A stretch of DNA of 20,929 nucleotides from Bifidobacterium breve (GCA_945907055.1 CAMDSG010000012.1:1-20929); one strand, 5' to 3'; shown: positions 8,242 through 16,002, numbered from the stretch's first letter. Translations and numbers: made by a program. The notes: generated by a model not told the origin, from the letters alone.

Positions 8242-9797
8242 CGACCCTCCCACTCTCCTCCCTACCTGGAGAAGATCCAGAGTCGCTATCGCTGGGAACT
8301 GTTGAGTCCGCAGATTTGCTTAAGCGCCCCTGGCTGATGCGGGTAGCGATGTTCAGTGGGTATACCGCAATCGGTGTTGCATTGGTGATGGCGGTCGCTA
8401 CGGCCTCTATTGAGTGGGCGCTAGCAGCGGTAGACATGCTCGTGTTGCTGGGAATCACTCATCTAATAGCTCGCAGACTCGCGTATTACGACCGAAGCAA
8501 TGAGACGTACCTATTGGTAATGGCGGGCTTCTCGATGAAACTCGTTGGGTCGCTTCTGCGCATGTTGATGACGACTGTTTTTTACTCAGGTATCGCAGAT
8601 GCAACCGAGTACGACCTCTGGGGGAAATTTCTCGCCCCGAGTTATCGAACACTCGACTTCTCTTACGATGTTGGTCCCTTTAGTGGAACAGGATTTCTAC
8701 GCACCATCACCGGAGTGCTCTACGCGTTTACCGGGGCTTCAAAGCCGGGAGCATTTATGTTCTTTGGTTGGGCAGCCTTCATCGGTGCGCTCTTACTCTG
8801 GCGAGCATTCATGCGCGCCGTGCCAGAGGGGGATGCTCGAAGGTATGCATTCTTGGTCCTGTTTCTCCCGTCGATGATCTATTGGCCATCGGCCCTCGGC
8901 AAGGATGCTTGGGCCGTGTTTAGTCTCGGGCTCATCTCATATGGTGTTTCGAGGGTTATGACCAGAGGAGCATTGTTGGGGTTGCCAATTGCTGCGCTAG
9001 GCCTCTTGAGTGCTGGGCTACTTAGACCGCATGTAGCCCTCATTACTTTCGTTGGGATGGTGCTCGCAGCGGGGCTAGGGAAGTCACGAAGCCCTTCAGC
9101 GCGCACCCCCTTTGCACGCGTCTTAGTCTTTGGTGTCCTCTTTGTTGTCGGCACCGTGCTGATCGGCCAGACCTCTCAGTTTTTTGGTGTCTCAGGCCTC
9201 AATCAGGAGACAGTGAATGAAACTCTTAGAGAGGCGGAGGGCCGGACCTCGAAGGAGGCTGGCTCTGTATTTACTCCAGTAAGCGTCACGGATAACCCTG
9301 GGAATTTCCCGCTCGCCACAGTGACGATCCTCTACCGGCCGTTCCCGTTTGAGGTCGGAAACGTTCAGTCATTCTTGAGCGCCGGCGAGGGAGTGTTTCT
9401 GATGTGGCTCACCTGGAAATCGCGGAGGAGGCTACGAAATCTCTGGAATCAGATGAGGTACTCGCCTTATGTTGCTTACTCATTTGGAATTGTCGTGTCC
9501 TTTATCTATGCGTTCTCAGCGTTCTCAAACTTCGGGATTCTCGCGAGGCAGCGCGTTCAAGTAATGCCATTTTTCTTGGTGCTTCTTTGTTTGCCGGAGC
9601 GCAAAGTAGAGCCGCGAAAGCAGGTCAAGGCCTTGGATCCTTCTGCGCTAGTAGCTCCCAGAGATAATCCCTACGAGAATCAAGGCGCTCCAAATCCATA
9701 CGCTGCACACGAAGCAGAGCAGCATGCGATCGATAACCCTTACGAGCGTTTTCAAGACGACACGCAACCTCGAAGGGGGCGCTTTCGCCGTGGGTGA
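8238..9797 (+). CDS. Polytopic membrane protein, likely Wzy/EpsG-like polysaccharide polymerase
   Basis: 519 residues with roughly 10 hydrophobic segments between about 35 and 450, starting at ATG 8238 inside the ATGA overlap. FLPSMIYWPSALGKDAWAVF (about 213-232) and LLRPHVAL (about 265-272) resemble conserved parts of putative oligosaccharide-repeat polymerases, but no family is certain. The context (after a Wzz/BY-kinase, no other polymerase in the window) makes a polymerase role the best guess. The C-terminal 53 residues are hydrophilic and hold three NPY motifs (Tyr 479, 488, 502), two preceded by Asp and followed by Glu. An Arg/Gly-rich end follows. That tail is probably cytoplasmic and could be a docking or phosphorylation segment for the BY-kinase; this is inference. 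A glycosyltransferase or flippase remains possible. Confidence 0.72.
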   Translation: MTTLPLSSLPGEDPESLSLGTVESADLLKRPWLMRVAMFSGYTAIGVALVMAVATASIEWALAAVDMLVLLGITHLIARRLAYYDRSNETYLLVMAGFSMKLVGSLLRMLMTTVFYSGIADATEYDLWGKFLAPSYRTLDFSYDVGPFSGTGFLRTITGVLYAFTGASKPGAFMFFGWAAFIGALLLWRAFMRAVPEGDARRYAFLVLFLPSMIYWPSALGKDAWAVFSLGLISYGVSRVMTRGALLGLPIAALGLLSAGLLRPHVALITFVGMVLAAGLGKSRSPSARTPFARVLVFGVLFVVGTVLIGQTSQFFGVSGLNQETVNETLREAEGRTSKEAGSVFTPVSVTDNPGNFPLATVTILYRPFPFEVGNVQSFLSAGEGVFLMWLTWKSRRRLRNLWNQMRYSPYVAYSFGIVVSFIYAFSAFSNFGILARQRVQVMPFFLVLLCLPERKVEPRKQVKALDPSALVAPRDNPYENQGAPNPYAAHEAEQHAIDNPYERFQDDTQPRRGRFRRG

Positions 9798-10710
9798 GCG
9801 CATTCGTGAGCGGCTTACCTCTGCAGATTTTGCCGCCACCTCTAGAACCTTCAATCTCTTAGGTTTCTCTGCGTGTGTTCGATCTGAGGCGGCTTTGGTC
9901 GCTGATCTTGTCGAGCTTTTATGGGCTCCGCTGCTGAGAGATGTGGAGCCTGAGCATGTATTTACCGTTACGCAGAGCCCACCTGATCTAAACGGCATCG
10001 TCGAGTGGCACCTACACCTTGACGCTCTCCACGTTGTCTCTGCTCCAGCATTATCAATCGTCGTATCTCACCTCCTATGGGAGGCGAACCGGCAAGCACT
10101 GGAGAACACGCCTGGCTATGCGCTTCTCCACTCTGCAGCAGTAACGAGTGGCGAAGACGCTGGAATTATTGTTGGCCCTCAAGGGAGTGGAAAATCAACG
10201 CTCGCTATTGCACTTGTGGCTCGATATGGGCTCGGGTATCTGACAGATGAGGCGGTGGCGATCTCTCCTAATGGATTGCCCGATGGCTTAATGGTGCAGC
10301 CTTACGCTAAGTACATCTCCGTTGGTGCGAACATCGGTGAGATCCTTCCCGAAGTCTCTCCTATCTCTGATCCTGCGTTGGTCTCGCTGCTGGGAGAGTT
10401 GGTTCTAGTTCCAGCATCTTCGCTGAGAGCAGGTTCGGTCTCTGGGGCTGCACGCCCATCGGTGGTTGTGCTACCTACATATATACCCAATGCGCCTACA
10501 AAAATAGAGGTTCTGAGCCCAGCGGCCGCAATGCATAGCGTGGGGCAGCACTCTTACCATCTCGCTCGAGATACGGCACTTGTCATGGATACGCTGGCTG
10601 CAGTTACGTCTAGTGCGCGGTGCATTGCATTGACTAGTGGAGATTTGGACGAAGCGTGTCAGGTCGTACTTGACCTACTCTCGCACGAGTCTTCGGGGAG
10701 GGCATCTTGA
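9790..10710 (+). CDS. HprK-like P-loop kinase
   Basis: 306 residues from GTG 9790, which overlaps the upstream TGA by 8 nt and has AAGGGGG (9773-9779) ten bases before it. ATG 9724 would extend it by 22 residues inside the membrane-protein tail with a poor ribosome site, so I prefer the GTG. LLHSAAV then IIVGPQGSGKSTLAIALV (residues about 112-144, Walker A GPQGSGKST at 129-137) and YLTDEAVAI (about 150-158) are the order seen in HprK-related kinases: a strand with H-x-A-A-V, P-loop, then the acidic D-E Walker B-like strand. True HPr kinase/phosphorylase is larger and regulates the phosphotransferase system; no HPr or PTS gene is here. Relatives phosphorylate small peptides or unknown targets in RiPP and exopolysaccharide loci. 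The TGA overlaps the next TTG start. Confidence 0.82.
   Translation: MGERIRERLTSADFAATSRTFNLLGFSACVRSEAALVADLVELLWAPLLRDVEPEHVFTVTQSPPDLNGIVEWHLHLDALHVVSAPALSIVVSHLLWEANRQALENTPGYALLHSAAVTSGEDAGIIVGPQGSGKSTLAIALVARYGLGYLTDEAVAISPNGLPDGLMVQPYAKYISVGANIGEILPEVSPISDPALVSLLGELVLVPASSLRAGSVSGAARPSVVVLPTYIPNAPTKIEVLSPAAAMHSVGQHSYHLARDTALVMDTLAAVTSSARCIALTSGDLDEACQVVLDLLSHESSGRAS
10695..10702 (+). promoter_or_regulatory. Strong ribosome binding site for the TTG start at 10707
   Basis: GGGGAGGG ends 4 nt before TTG 10707, with the GGAGG core 5 nt away. It decides in favour of this TTG as start of the PqqD fusion gene, whose first codon overlaps the TGA stop of the kinase (TTGA). Confidence 0.75.
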
Positions 10711-11813
10711 GTAATCCCCGATCCTCTCCTCTTGTACATTCCCAATTTTTTGATGGCGAAGCTGTGCTTGCACTTGGTGAGGAGTTACACCTGCTCAACC
10801 CTGTCGCCTCCCTTGTGTGGCAGTGCTGTGATGGGGAGTCGAGCGCAGACCAGATTGCAGATGATCTCGCAGAGGTATTCGGAGCTGAGCCTGGCGCGCT
10901 TAAAGTCGACGTGGAGAAGGCGATAGGAGAATTTAGGTCTGCTCGGCTGCTTGTCTCCGATGAAGGCGCATTGACTGCTGGGCATGCAGTCCCGCGTGTA
11001 CTAACTGAGTATGACCTCGACTGCGAGAGCTGCATGGAGGCCGAGCCGCGCGCTTTTAGAACTGTGTTGGAGTTTGGAGGCCTCCTCGTGGTCATTGGCT
11101 TCGATACTGAGGCTGCCTGCACTGCTGTTGAGGCTGCATTCTCGATTTACATAGTTCGCCATAGCGACATACCGACAGCTGCCCACGACGCGCGTCCGGC
11201 CTTCTCGTTAACTCTTGCGACTAGTGACGTCGATGCGCGCGGCATGAAGCCGCTGCATCTGCTGTATCGAGGCGGAGATGTAGTGGTTTCAGGGAGAAAT
11301 GCTTCGCGAGTTCTCGACGCGCTCGCGCCTTACCTAGCGCTCCATGGGGACCTAAGTGGAGCAGGTGTTGTCGCTATCCCTGGCCTAGTAGTTGCTAAGG
11401 CGGGGACGAATCCTGGGGAGCCTGTGATGCTTCTGCAGGCGGCCGCGAGATTGACTGGTCGGGAGCAACGCTTGGCGAAGGCGGGCATCATGGTCGCCGA
11501 CTCGCCTGCGATCTGGCTTGATCCGGCGACTAACGAAGTTGTTGTCGGAGCCCCTGGAGTCTCATTTGACTCGCGTTCTCTAATGAGCCATGCCGAGGGA
11601 TATCCGCAACTCGGAGCGGATATTTCGCTTCTCTCCTCGGGTAGGTATCCCGTTCACGCAGTCTCCGCACGCGGAGCGCATGATCCCCTTAGTGCGTTGC
11701 TGGCATTTGCCCCGCCGAGTGAGGGTTGGCCTTTGGCGGAGCGTGCGTTAGAGGCACTCGACGCCCTGCTGGAGAGCGTTGAGATTATCGAGGGTGACGA
11801 CATACGGGGTTAG
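10707..11813 (+). CDS. PqqD domain fused to a degenerate HprK-like domain
   Basis: 368 residues from TTG 10707. Residues about 20-85 (LHLLNPVASLVWQCCDG, then DQIADDLAEVFG and a closing ARLLV) are a second PqqD-like winged helix. The remaining 280 residues match no family I can name outright. Its core at about 220-285 follows the strand/helix order of the upstream HprK-like kinase: VVAIPGLVVAK, a loop, PVMLLQAAARLTGREQRL, GIMVADSPAIWLDPATNEV. At the place of the Walker A lysine the sequence reads LLQAAARLT, so the P-loop is absent, and the D-E pair is replaced by D-S. I infer a pseudokinase or scaffold domain. It is the last gene of the plus-strand run, followed 53 bp later by the convergent GT-C gene. 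The PqqD part is fairly sure, the pseudo-HprK reading is moderate. Confidence 0.72.
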   Translation: MSNPRSSPLVHSQFFDGEAVLALGEELHLLNPVASLVWQCCDGESSADQIADDLAEVFGAEPGALKVDVEKAIGEFRSARLLVSDEGALTAGHAVPRVLTEYDLDCESCMEAEPRAFRTVLEFGGLLVVIGFDTEAACTAVEAAFSIYIVRHSDIPTAAHDARPAFSLTLATSDVDARGMKPLHLLYRGGDVVVSGRNASRVLDALAPYLALHGDLSGAGVVAIPGLVVAKAGTNPGEPVMLLQAAARLTGREQRLAKAGIMVADSPAIWLDPATNEVVVGAPGVSFDSRSLMSHAEGYPQLGADISLLSSGRYPVHAVSARGAHDPLSALLAFAPPSEGWPLAERALEALDALLESVEIIEGDDIRG

Positions 11814-11820
11814 CGACCCT

Positions 11821-11859
11821 CTGGTTTTTCGGGCTGGTTTTTCGGGCTGGTTTTTGGGG
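11821..11859 (+). repeat. Three tandem 13-bp repeats between convergent genes
   Basis: CTGGTTTTTCGGG at 11821-11833 and 11834-11846 is followed by CTGGTTTTTGGGG (11847-11859). The array fills most of the 52-bp gap between the stops at 11813 (plus) and 11866 (minus). Each unit carries a T5 run, but no stem precedes them, so I do not call it a canonical terminator. Confidence 0.85.
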
Positions 11860-11865
11860 TGCTGT

Positions 11866-13695
11866 CTACGGCGCCCGACCACCACATTCGCGCTTATTTC
11901 GTACCGCAATGATCGATATTTCTTGCCCTAGGAGAGTCTTGTAACTCTTGCTCGCTATCAAAGCAGTCTCTGTTGAGAGGCGCGGCGCGTTTACTGCGAC
12001 AGTTACACACAAGGGAGCTAGGTACCTTGCTCTAACAACGCGACGTTCGCTCTCAGTATTGGTAATGACAGGGGCACGCCCGAGATGCCATGCGACCCAC
12101 TCAAAACCACCGTCAATGTGGAGTGGGTTAAATCCCTTAGCAACAGCTGCCTTGGAGACCCGCCAACGGGTTGCGTCGTATCGAGCAGAGTCGACTCCCC
12201 AAATCGTTCCCAGCGATGCGAGAAGAACAACGCTGGAGATGATCGCCAGCGCTCTACCCGGAGACTTTGCCTGATATGGCACGCGTAGCGACATATCGCG
12301 CAGGATCAGGAGCGCTACTAATGGAAGCCCTGTGATCACATATCTATCGAATATTGGAAAGCGGTTGATCTGCAAGGCGTCGGTGCTTACGTAGGCAGCA
12401 AATAGCCCTAAGAGGGTTAGGCCGAAGAAGATAGAGATTGGGTCCGGCGCTTCTGGGTGAGCGTTCATATTCTTGTTGCGGCTTAAGACTCTTGATTTGG
12501 CGCGCATGTATGCGGGTACCGCGCAGAGCATTATTACTAGTGCTCCTAATGAGCCGAGAATGACGAGCGCTAACCAGGCAGGTCGGGCTATAAGGAATGG
12601 CCGCGTTCCGACCAAGACATCATCAGCAAGGACTCCCCGCGGGTGGATGTAGTTGCCGACAAAAGCGTCTTCGCCAAGTGTGGCCGCTGCAAGTATGAGG
12701 GCGATTGTTGTAAGCGTTGCAACGAGTGTCGTTGTTAGAGCACTTGCGCGCCACGCGCGCTTCACCACTTGTATTGGCCCTACATAAGCCAGTACCGGTA
12801 GTAGCAAGAGCCCGCAGAGCCTTAAATAACCTATGCCTCGCGCCGCTGCCTCTCGTAGCGATCCAAGGGTTGGATCCATCGGAGCGCCTTTGAGGGGGTC
12901 GGGGATACCCGACCACCAATACATGAGAACGCCTATTCCTAAGAACGCGATGATCCCGGATGCGATTGTGGCGCGCATTAATGAACGATCACCGTCACGT
13001 TTTGCAACGACTGCGAAAGCAAGCAAGACGGCGACGAGCGGGACGATCGCGAATTGGCGGATTGAGCAGCCTGCTACCCCTAATGCAACTGTCGCTACGA
13101 GCCAAGGGATGCGCCGGGATTTGGTGAGGAGTCCCTTGACCCCCGCAGCTGTCATCAACATTTGAAGCGCAAAGGACGGGATGTCAGACATAAAGGTTGG
13201 AGCCATAGCGACCCAGAGCGGGCTCAGGGTCATGGTGATTGCAACAAGAAGCGCTGCCGAGCGTCGCTGGAGAACTCGAACCCCCACGTAGTAAAGAGCA
13301 ATGAGGCCAACCGCGCCGATCAGTGCAGTCTCTACGTGCACGGCTCCAATCGAGTGGCGAGCTAACGCTGCGACAGGAGCAGCGAGAACAAGTTGGCCGA
13401 CGAGGGTCATAGAGACCCAGTTATTGAAGTTCAGGCCGTCTCCGTCGACCCAACGAAAGAGGGTCGTTAAGTAGGACCAGTCATCCGAGCGCGGAATTTT
13501 CAATGCACCTGAGGATTGAGCAATGAGGAGAGGGATTGCGGCGCCGAGAGTAATGAGGATCAGAACGGCCGCTATGTCGAAGAGACGCGTCTCCCGAGAA
13601 CGTTCTGAGAGCGTATTGATCTCTGCGCTCGAGTGATCGCGAGCAGGCTCCGGGGGATCTTGACCCTGAGGGGGACTGATCCGGGTATCGCTCAT
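11866..13695 (-). CDS. GT-C superfamily membrane glycosyltransferase, copy 2
   Basis: 609 residues from ATG 13695 (TTG 13707 would add four; no ribosome site supports it). It is a paralogue of the 1817-3616 protein over its whole length. Shared features are SDDWSYLTTLFRWVDG in the first outer loop, FMSDIPSF, SIRQFAIVPL, FVGNYI, IFDRYVITGLPLVALL and, in the C-terminal soluble part, DGGFEWVAWH and YKTLL. There are roughly 11-13 membrane segments. The Asp pair in the first loop is the likely catalytic site for a polyprenyl-phosphate sugar donor, by family knowledge. Together the copies flank the kinase-to-PqqD operon. Copy 2 is convergent with that operon and divergent from the methyltransferase at 13901. 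Identity looks moderate, so the duplication is not recent and acceptor specificity may differ. Confidence 0.85.
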   Translation of the reverse strand: MSDTRISPPQGQDPPEPARDHSSAEINTLSERSRETRLFDIAAVLILITLGAAIPLLIAQSSGALKIPRSDDWSYLTTLFRWVDGDGLNFNNWVSMTLVGQLVLAAPVAALARHSIGAVHVETALIGAVGLIALYYVGVRVLQRRSAALLVAITMTLSPLWVAMAPTFMSDIPSFALQMLMTAAGVKGLLTKSRRIPWLVATVALGVAGCSIRQFAIVPLVAVLLAFAVVAKRDGDRSLMRATIASGIIAFLGIGVLMYWWSGIPDPLKGAPMDPTLGSLREAAARGIGYLRLCGLLLLPVLAYVGPIQVVKRAWRASALTTTLVATLTTIALILAAATLGEDAFVGNYIHPRGVLADDVLVGTRPFLIARPAWLALVILGSLGALVIMLCAVPAYMRAKSRVLSRNKNMNAHPEAPDPISIFFGLTLLGLFAAYVSTDALQINRFPIFDRYVITGLPLVALLILRDMSLRVPYQAKSPGRALAIISSVVLLASLGTIWGVDSARYDATRWRVSKAAVAKGFNPLHIDGGFEWVAWHLGRAPVITNTESERRVVRARYLAPLCVTVAVNAPRLSTETALIASKSYKTLLGQEISIIAVRNKRECGGRAP

Positions 13696-13753
13696 GACTC
13701 CAACCAAGGCTGGTGAGGGGTATCGATACTTGGCAAGGTTGAGATTCTATGGC

Positions 13754-13765
13754 GCCAAATTTGGC
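13754..13765. promoter_or_regulatory. 12-bp perfect palindrome near a possible GT-C copy 2 promoter
   Basis: GCCAAATTTGGC is fully self-complementary. On the minus strand it lies just upstream of a TAGAAT -10-like hexamer (13744-13749), about 50 nt before the GT-C ATG. No matching -35 was found. The position suits an operator; this is inference. Confidence 0.35.
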
Positions 13766-13789
13766 CTTGGGTCGCCAGCGACCCCTCGC

Positions 13790-13841
13790 CGATTCGCTGT
13801 CCCGATTCCCTGTCCCGATTCGCTGTCCCGATTCGCTGGGG
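13790..13841. repeat. Four tandem 13-bp repeats (CGATTCGCTGTCC) in a divergent intergenic region
   Basis: Copies at 13790-13802, 13803-13815 (one change), 13816-13828 and 13829-13841 (last three bases differ). Two further CGATTCGCTG cores follow at 13851-13860 and 13869-13878. The array sits between the divergent starts of GT-C copy 2 (13695) and the methyltransferase (13901) and accounts for a large part of that 205-bp gap. Confidence 0.9.
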
Positions 13842-13868
13842 TCGTGGCTCCGATTCGCTGTAGTTGGG

Positions 13869-13883
13869 CGATTCGCTGAATCG
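13869..13883. promoter_or_regulatory. Inverted repeat CGATTC-GCT-GAATCG
   Basis: The last CGATTCGCTG core forms a perfect 6-3-6 inverted repeat, 18 bp upstream of the methyltransferase ATG. The other copies keep only the left half-site. It might be the full operator of which the array holds half-sites. Confidence 0.4.
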
Positions 13884-13900
13884 TCGAATCTTGCTCCGTT

Positions 13901-14689
13901 ATGGCCCGCGGCCCGGGTAGCCTCGCCGGCGTGGCCCGCCGATCAACGTTTGTGAACCTCGCACGCAATGCGCTGCGCCCCTCCTACCTCCCTGTGATGC
14001 TGCGCAAGATCAAAGCCCGCCTGCGCCCGCCGAATAGAGACGAGGCTCTGGCCTGGGCATTCGAGCATGCTGAGTCGGTCGAGAGTTTCGGCGAGTCGCT
14101 TGCCCCCGAGCTCTGGGCTGAGGCCAACCACTGGGCAGATGAGTTTGAGCCCCAGGCGCAGTCGATCCTCTCCACAATTGGGGTGCCCCTTGGCGGTGGC
14201 GGTCATCATCGCCTTCTCTACTTCCTCACACGCTTAACGAGCCCAGCGACAGTTCTTGAGACGGGTGTAGCTGCGGGGTGGTCCTCGGCGGCCGTCCTCT
14301 CAGCCCTATCAACAAACGGCTCGGGCTCCCTATGGTCTAGCGACTTCCCATACTTCCGGCTTGAGAACCCTGAGCGTTATGTTGGGTGCGTAGTACCGGA
14401 AGAATTGCGCGACGCGTGGAACCTCTATATCAAGGGTGATCGCTCCAACTTGGCCGAGATTCTCCCTAAGTGCGGAGCGATCAGCCTCTTCCACTACGAC
14501 TCAGATAAGTCATACGACGGGCGAACATTCGCTATGGATGCAGTCGCCTCTCACCTAACGCCAGAGTGCGTGATTGTCTGTGATGATATCGACGACAATA
14601 CCTGGTTTCGCGACTGGGTTTTAAAGCGCGGCGGCGCGTATCGAGTATTCGAACGCGGTGGTAAATACGTAGGCCTTGTAGGGCTCTAA
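13901..14689 (+). CDS. Class I SAM-dependent methyltransferase (Methyltransf_24-like)
   Basis: 262 residues from ATG 13901. GTG 13931 and GTG 13952 are alternatives, since no Shine-Dalgarno marks any of them. VLETGVAAGWSSAAVL (118-133) is the SAM-binding motif I. LFHYDSDKSYDGR (196-208) and VIVCDDIDDNTW (224-235) carry the D-S-x-K-x-Y and acidic metal-site motifs of the Methyltransf_24/CmcI-like group used in glycan and antibiotic tailoring. No signal or membrane segment. It differs from the methyltransferase at the left edge, so the locus has at least two. It stands alone on its strand, divergent from GT-C copy 2 across the repeat array and convergent with the DUF222-HNH gene 48 bp downstream. 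Substrate unknown; a sugar of the surface glycan is likely from context. Confidence 0.82.
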   Translation: MARGPGSLAGVARRSTFVNLARNALRPSYLPVMLRKIKARLRPPNRDEALAWAFEHAESVESFGESLAPELWAEANHWADEFEPQAQSILSTIGVPLGGGGHHRLLYFLTRLTSPATVLETGVAAGWSSAAVLSALSTNGSGSLWSSDFPYFRLENPERYVGCVVPEELRDAWNLYIKGDRSNLAEILPKCGAISLFHYDSDKSYDGRTFAMDAVASHLTPECVIVCDDIDDNTWFRDWVLKRGGAYRVFERGGKYVGLVGL

Positions 14690-14737
14690 GTACTTCTCTG
14701 CACGCTTGCCTTTCTCCCCTCGGCGAGGCCGTGACTC

Positions 14738-15994
14738 TTAGCCGGTATCGCTTAGGTCAAGATCCCGAGACGCTTCTTGGTCGGCGGAACCCGGTGCTCT
14801 CCAAACCCAACGTGGCTCTGAGCTGAGCTGTGGCTCACCGCCGGAGTCCTCATAACCGCGCGCTATGAGGCGGTATCCATCATGTGTTTTTTGAAGATGA
14901 TGTCGCTTACAGAGCCTCACAAGGTTTTTAAGGGATGCAGAGCCTCCCTCAGCGAAGGGTTTGATGTGATCTATCTCGAGGCCAAGAGTTACATCGCATG
15001 TTGGTACCTGGCAGACGCGATCGCGTTCCTCGATAGCGGTTCGCAGCGGTGCAGGGATGTGTCGGCCCATATGCGCAACTGTCTTGATGTCTACTCCATC
15101 GATAACGAGGAGTTTCAGGAATGCTTCGCCCAGATACTCAGTAGCAGTTGCGACTGGTATTGGCCCGACGCCTGTGATCTCGCAGATTTCGCCATGCTCA
15201 GTATGTCCACGCTTTAGTGCATCAATATCGACGCGAATATTCATCACAACGTTAGGGCGAGTCGTTTTCTTCCTGCTTTCGCTTGACTGCTTGGTGGTCG
15301 CCTTCTCACAGAGCACCATTAGTGCGTCTGCGGCGTAGGCCTCTGGTTTTTCATGTTCACCACTCTTGCGTGCCGCCCGAAAGATCACATCCTGTATGGG
15401 CTTGAGTGCTGCCATTACGAGCGCACCATTCGCGACAGTCATACGTCCTTTTACATTGAAGGAACCATCCGAATCAGTCCACGACTTAAAGAACCGCGAT
15501 TTATGTATCTGTCTATGTCGAGCTGCTTCGTCTGTCGCGGCTGCAACGACACGATTAGTTGCATCGCGTAGATCACGCACTGTTACGTGTTTTGAGAGGT
15601 TTAAGAGTTGTGTCTCAGTATTAGGTGCAACGATTGCACCGCGGGCTACCTCGACAGCCTGTGTGCCTGAGAGGTCACCTGAGAGCAAGGCTGCCTGAGT
15701 TACCGGCAGGTGCTGGAGTTGATTGGCCAACAACACCACAGCCTGGGCCTCGTAGTGGGCACAGTCTGTCTCGATAGAGAGCCACTCAGAAATACTCTTC
15801 GCTCCCTCACCCTTCCAAGCATTGGTGCGCTCAACCTGACCAACCGCAATCGTGCGAAGAGAGTCGCCAGCCCTGCGGACTCGCTCGGCGATCTCGACCA
15901 ATCCCCGAGCACCGGCAGCATCAACGCAATCAACCTGAAGCGAGGAGATATAGGTCTGGAGTTCTGTGGTGAGTTGATTCAATCTGTCGAACAT
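14738..15994 (-). CDS. DUF222 and HNH endonuclease domain protein (13E12 family type), LexA-controlled
   Basis: 418 residues from ATG 15994. The frame is open to 16030, but that region is the promoter, and MFDRLNQLTTEL is the usual family N-terminus. Residues up to about 300 form the helical DUF222 region. The HNH nuclease follows with C328 and C333, the DH pair 342-343, N357 and C362-x-x-HH 365-366, so all catalytic and zinc ligands are present. Families of this type are multicopy in Actinobacteria; in Mycobacterium tuberculosis some 13E12 genes are in the LexA regulon. Here the promoter and LexA palindrome abut the start codon. It is unrelated by function to the polysaccharide genes and sits downstream of the dehydrogenase on the same strand. 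Biological role (DNA damage response or selfish element) is unresolved. Confidence 0.9.
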   Translation of the reverse strand: MFDRLNQLTTELQTYISSLQVDCVDAAGARGLVEIAERVRRAGDSLRTIAVGQVERTNAWKGEGAKSISEWLSIETDCAHYEAQAVVLLANQLQHLPVTQAALLSGDLSGTQAVEVARGAIVAPNTETQLLNLSKHVTVRDLRDATNRVVAAATDEAARHRQIHKSRFFKSWTDSDGSFNVKGRMTVANGALVMAALKPIQDVIFRAARKSGEHEKPEAYAADALMVLCEKATTKQSSESRKKTTRPNVVMNIRVDIDALKRGHTEHGEICEITGVGPIPVATATEYLGEAFLKLLVIDGVDIKTVAHMGRHIPAPLRTAIEERDRVCQVPTCDVTLGLEIDHIKPFAEGGSASLKNLVRLCKRHHLQKTHDGYRLIARGYEDSGGEPQLSSEPRWVWRAPGSADQEASRDLDLSDTG

Positions 15995-16002
15995 ATGTTC
16001 GA
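15987..16002. promoter_or_regulatory. LexA (SOS) box overlapping -10 and start codon
   Basis: TCGAACATATGTTCGA is a perfect 16-bp palindrome and matches the mycobacterial SOS box pattern TCGAAC-N4-GTTCGA. It shares one base with the -10 hexamer and contains the ATG start at its centre, so bound LexA would block polymerase directly. Confidence 0.88.

Noticed and set aside
6842..11813. A classical lasso-peptide or other RiPP cluster
   Set aside because: No precursor peptide, leader protease or asparagine-synthase-like cyclase is visible, and the genes are interleaved with a polysaccharide polymerase-like gene.
14690..14737. CCTC-GGC-GAGG hairpin as terminator between convergent genes
   Set aside because: Only 4 bp of stem and no T-run on either strand.
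14738..15994. DUF222-HNH gene as a mobile element (homing endonuclease or IS)
   Set aside because: No terminal inverted repeats, target duplications, intron or intein boundaries are visible around it.
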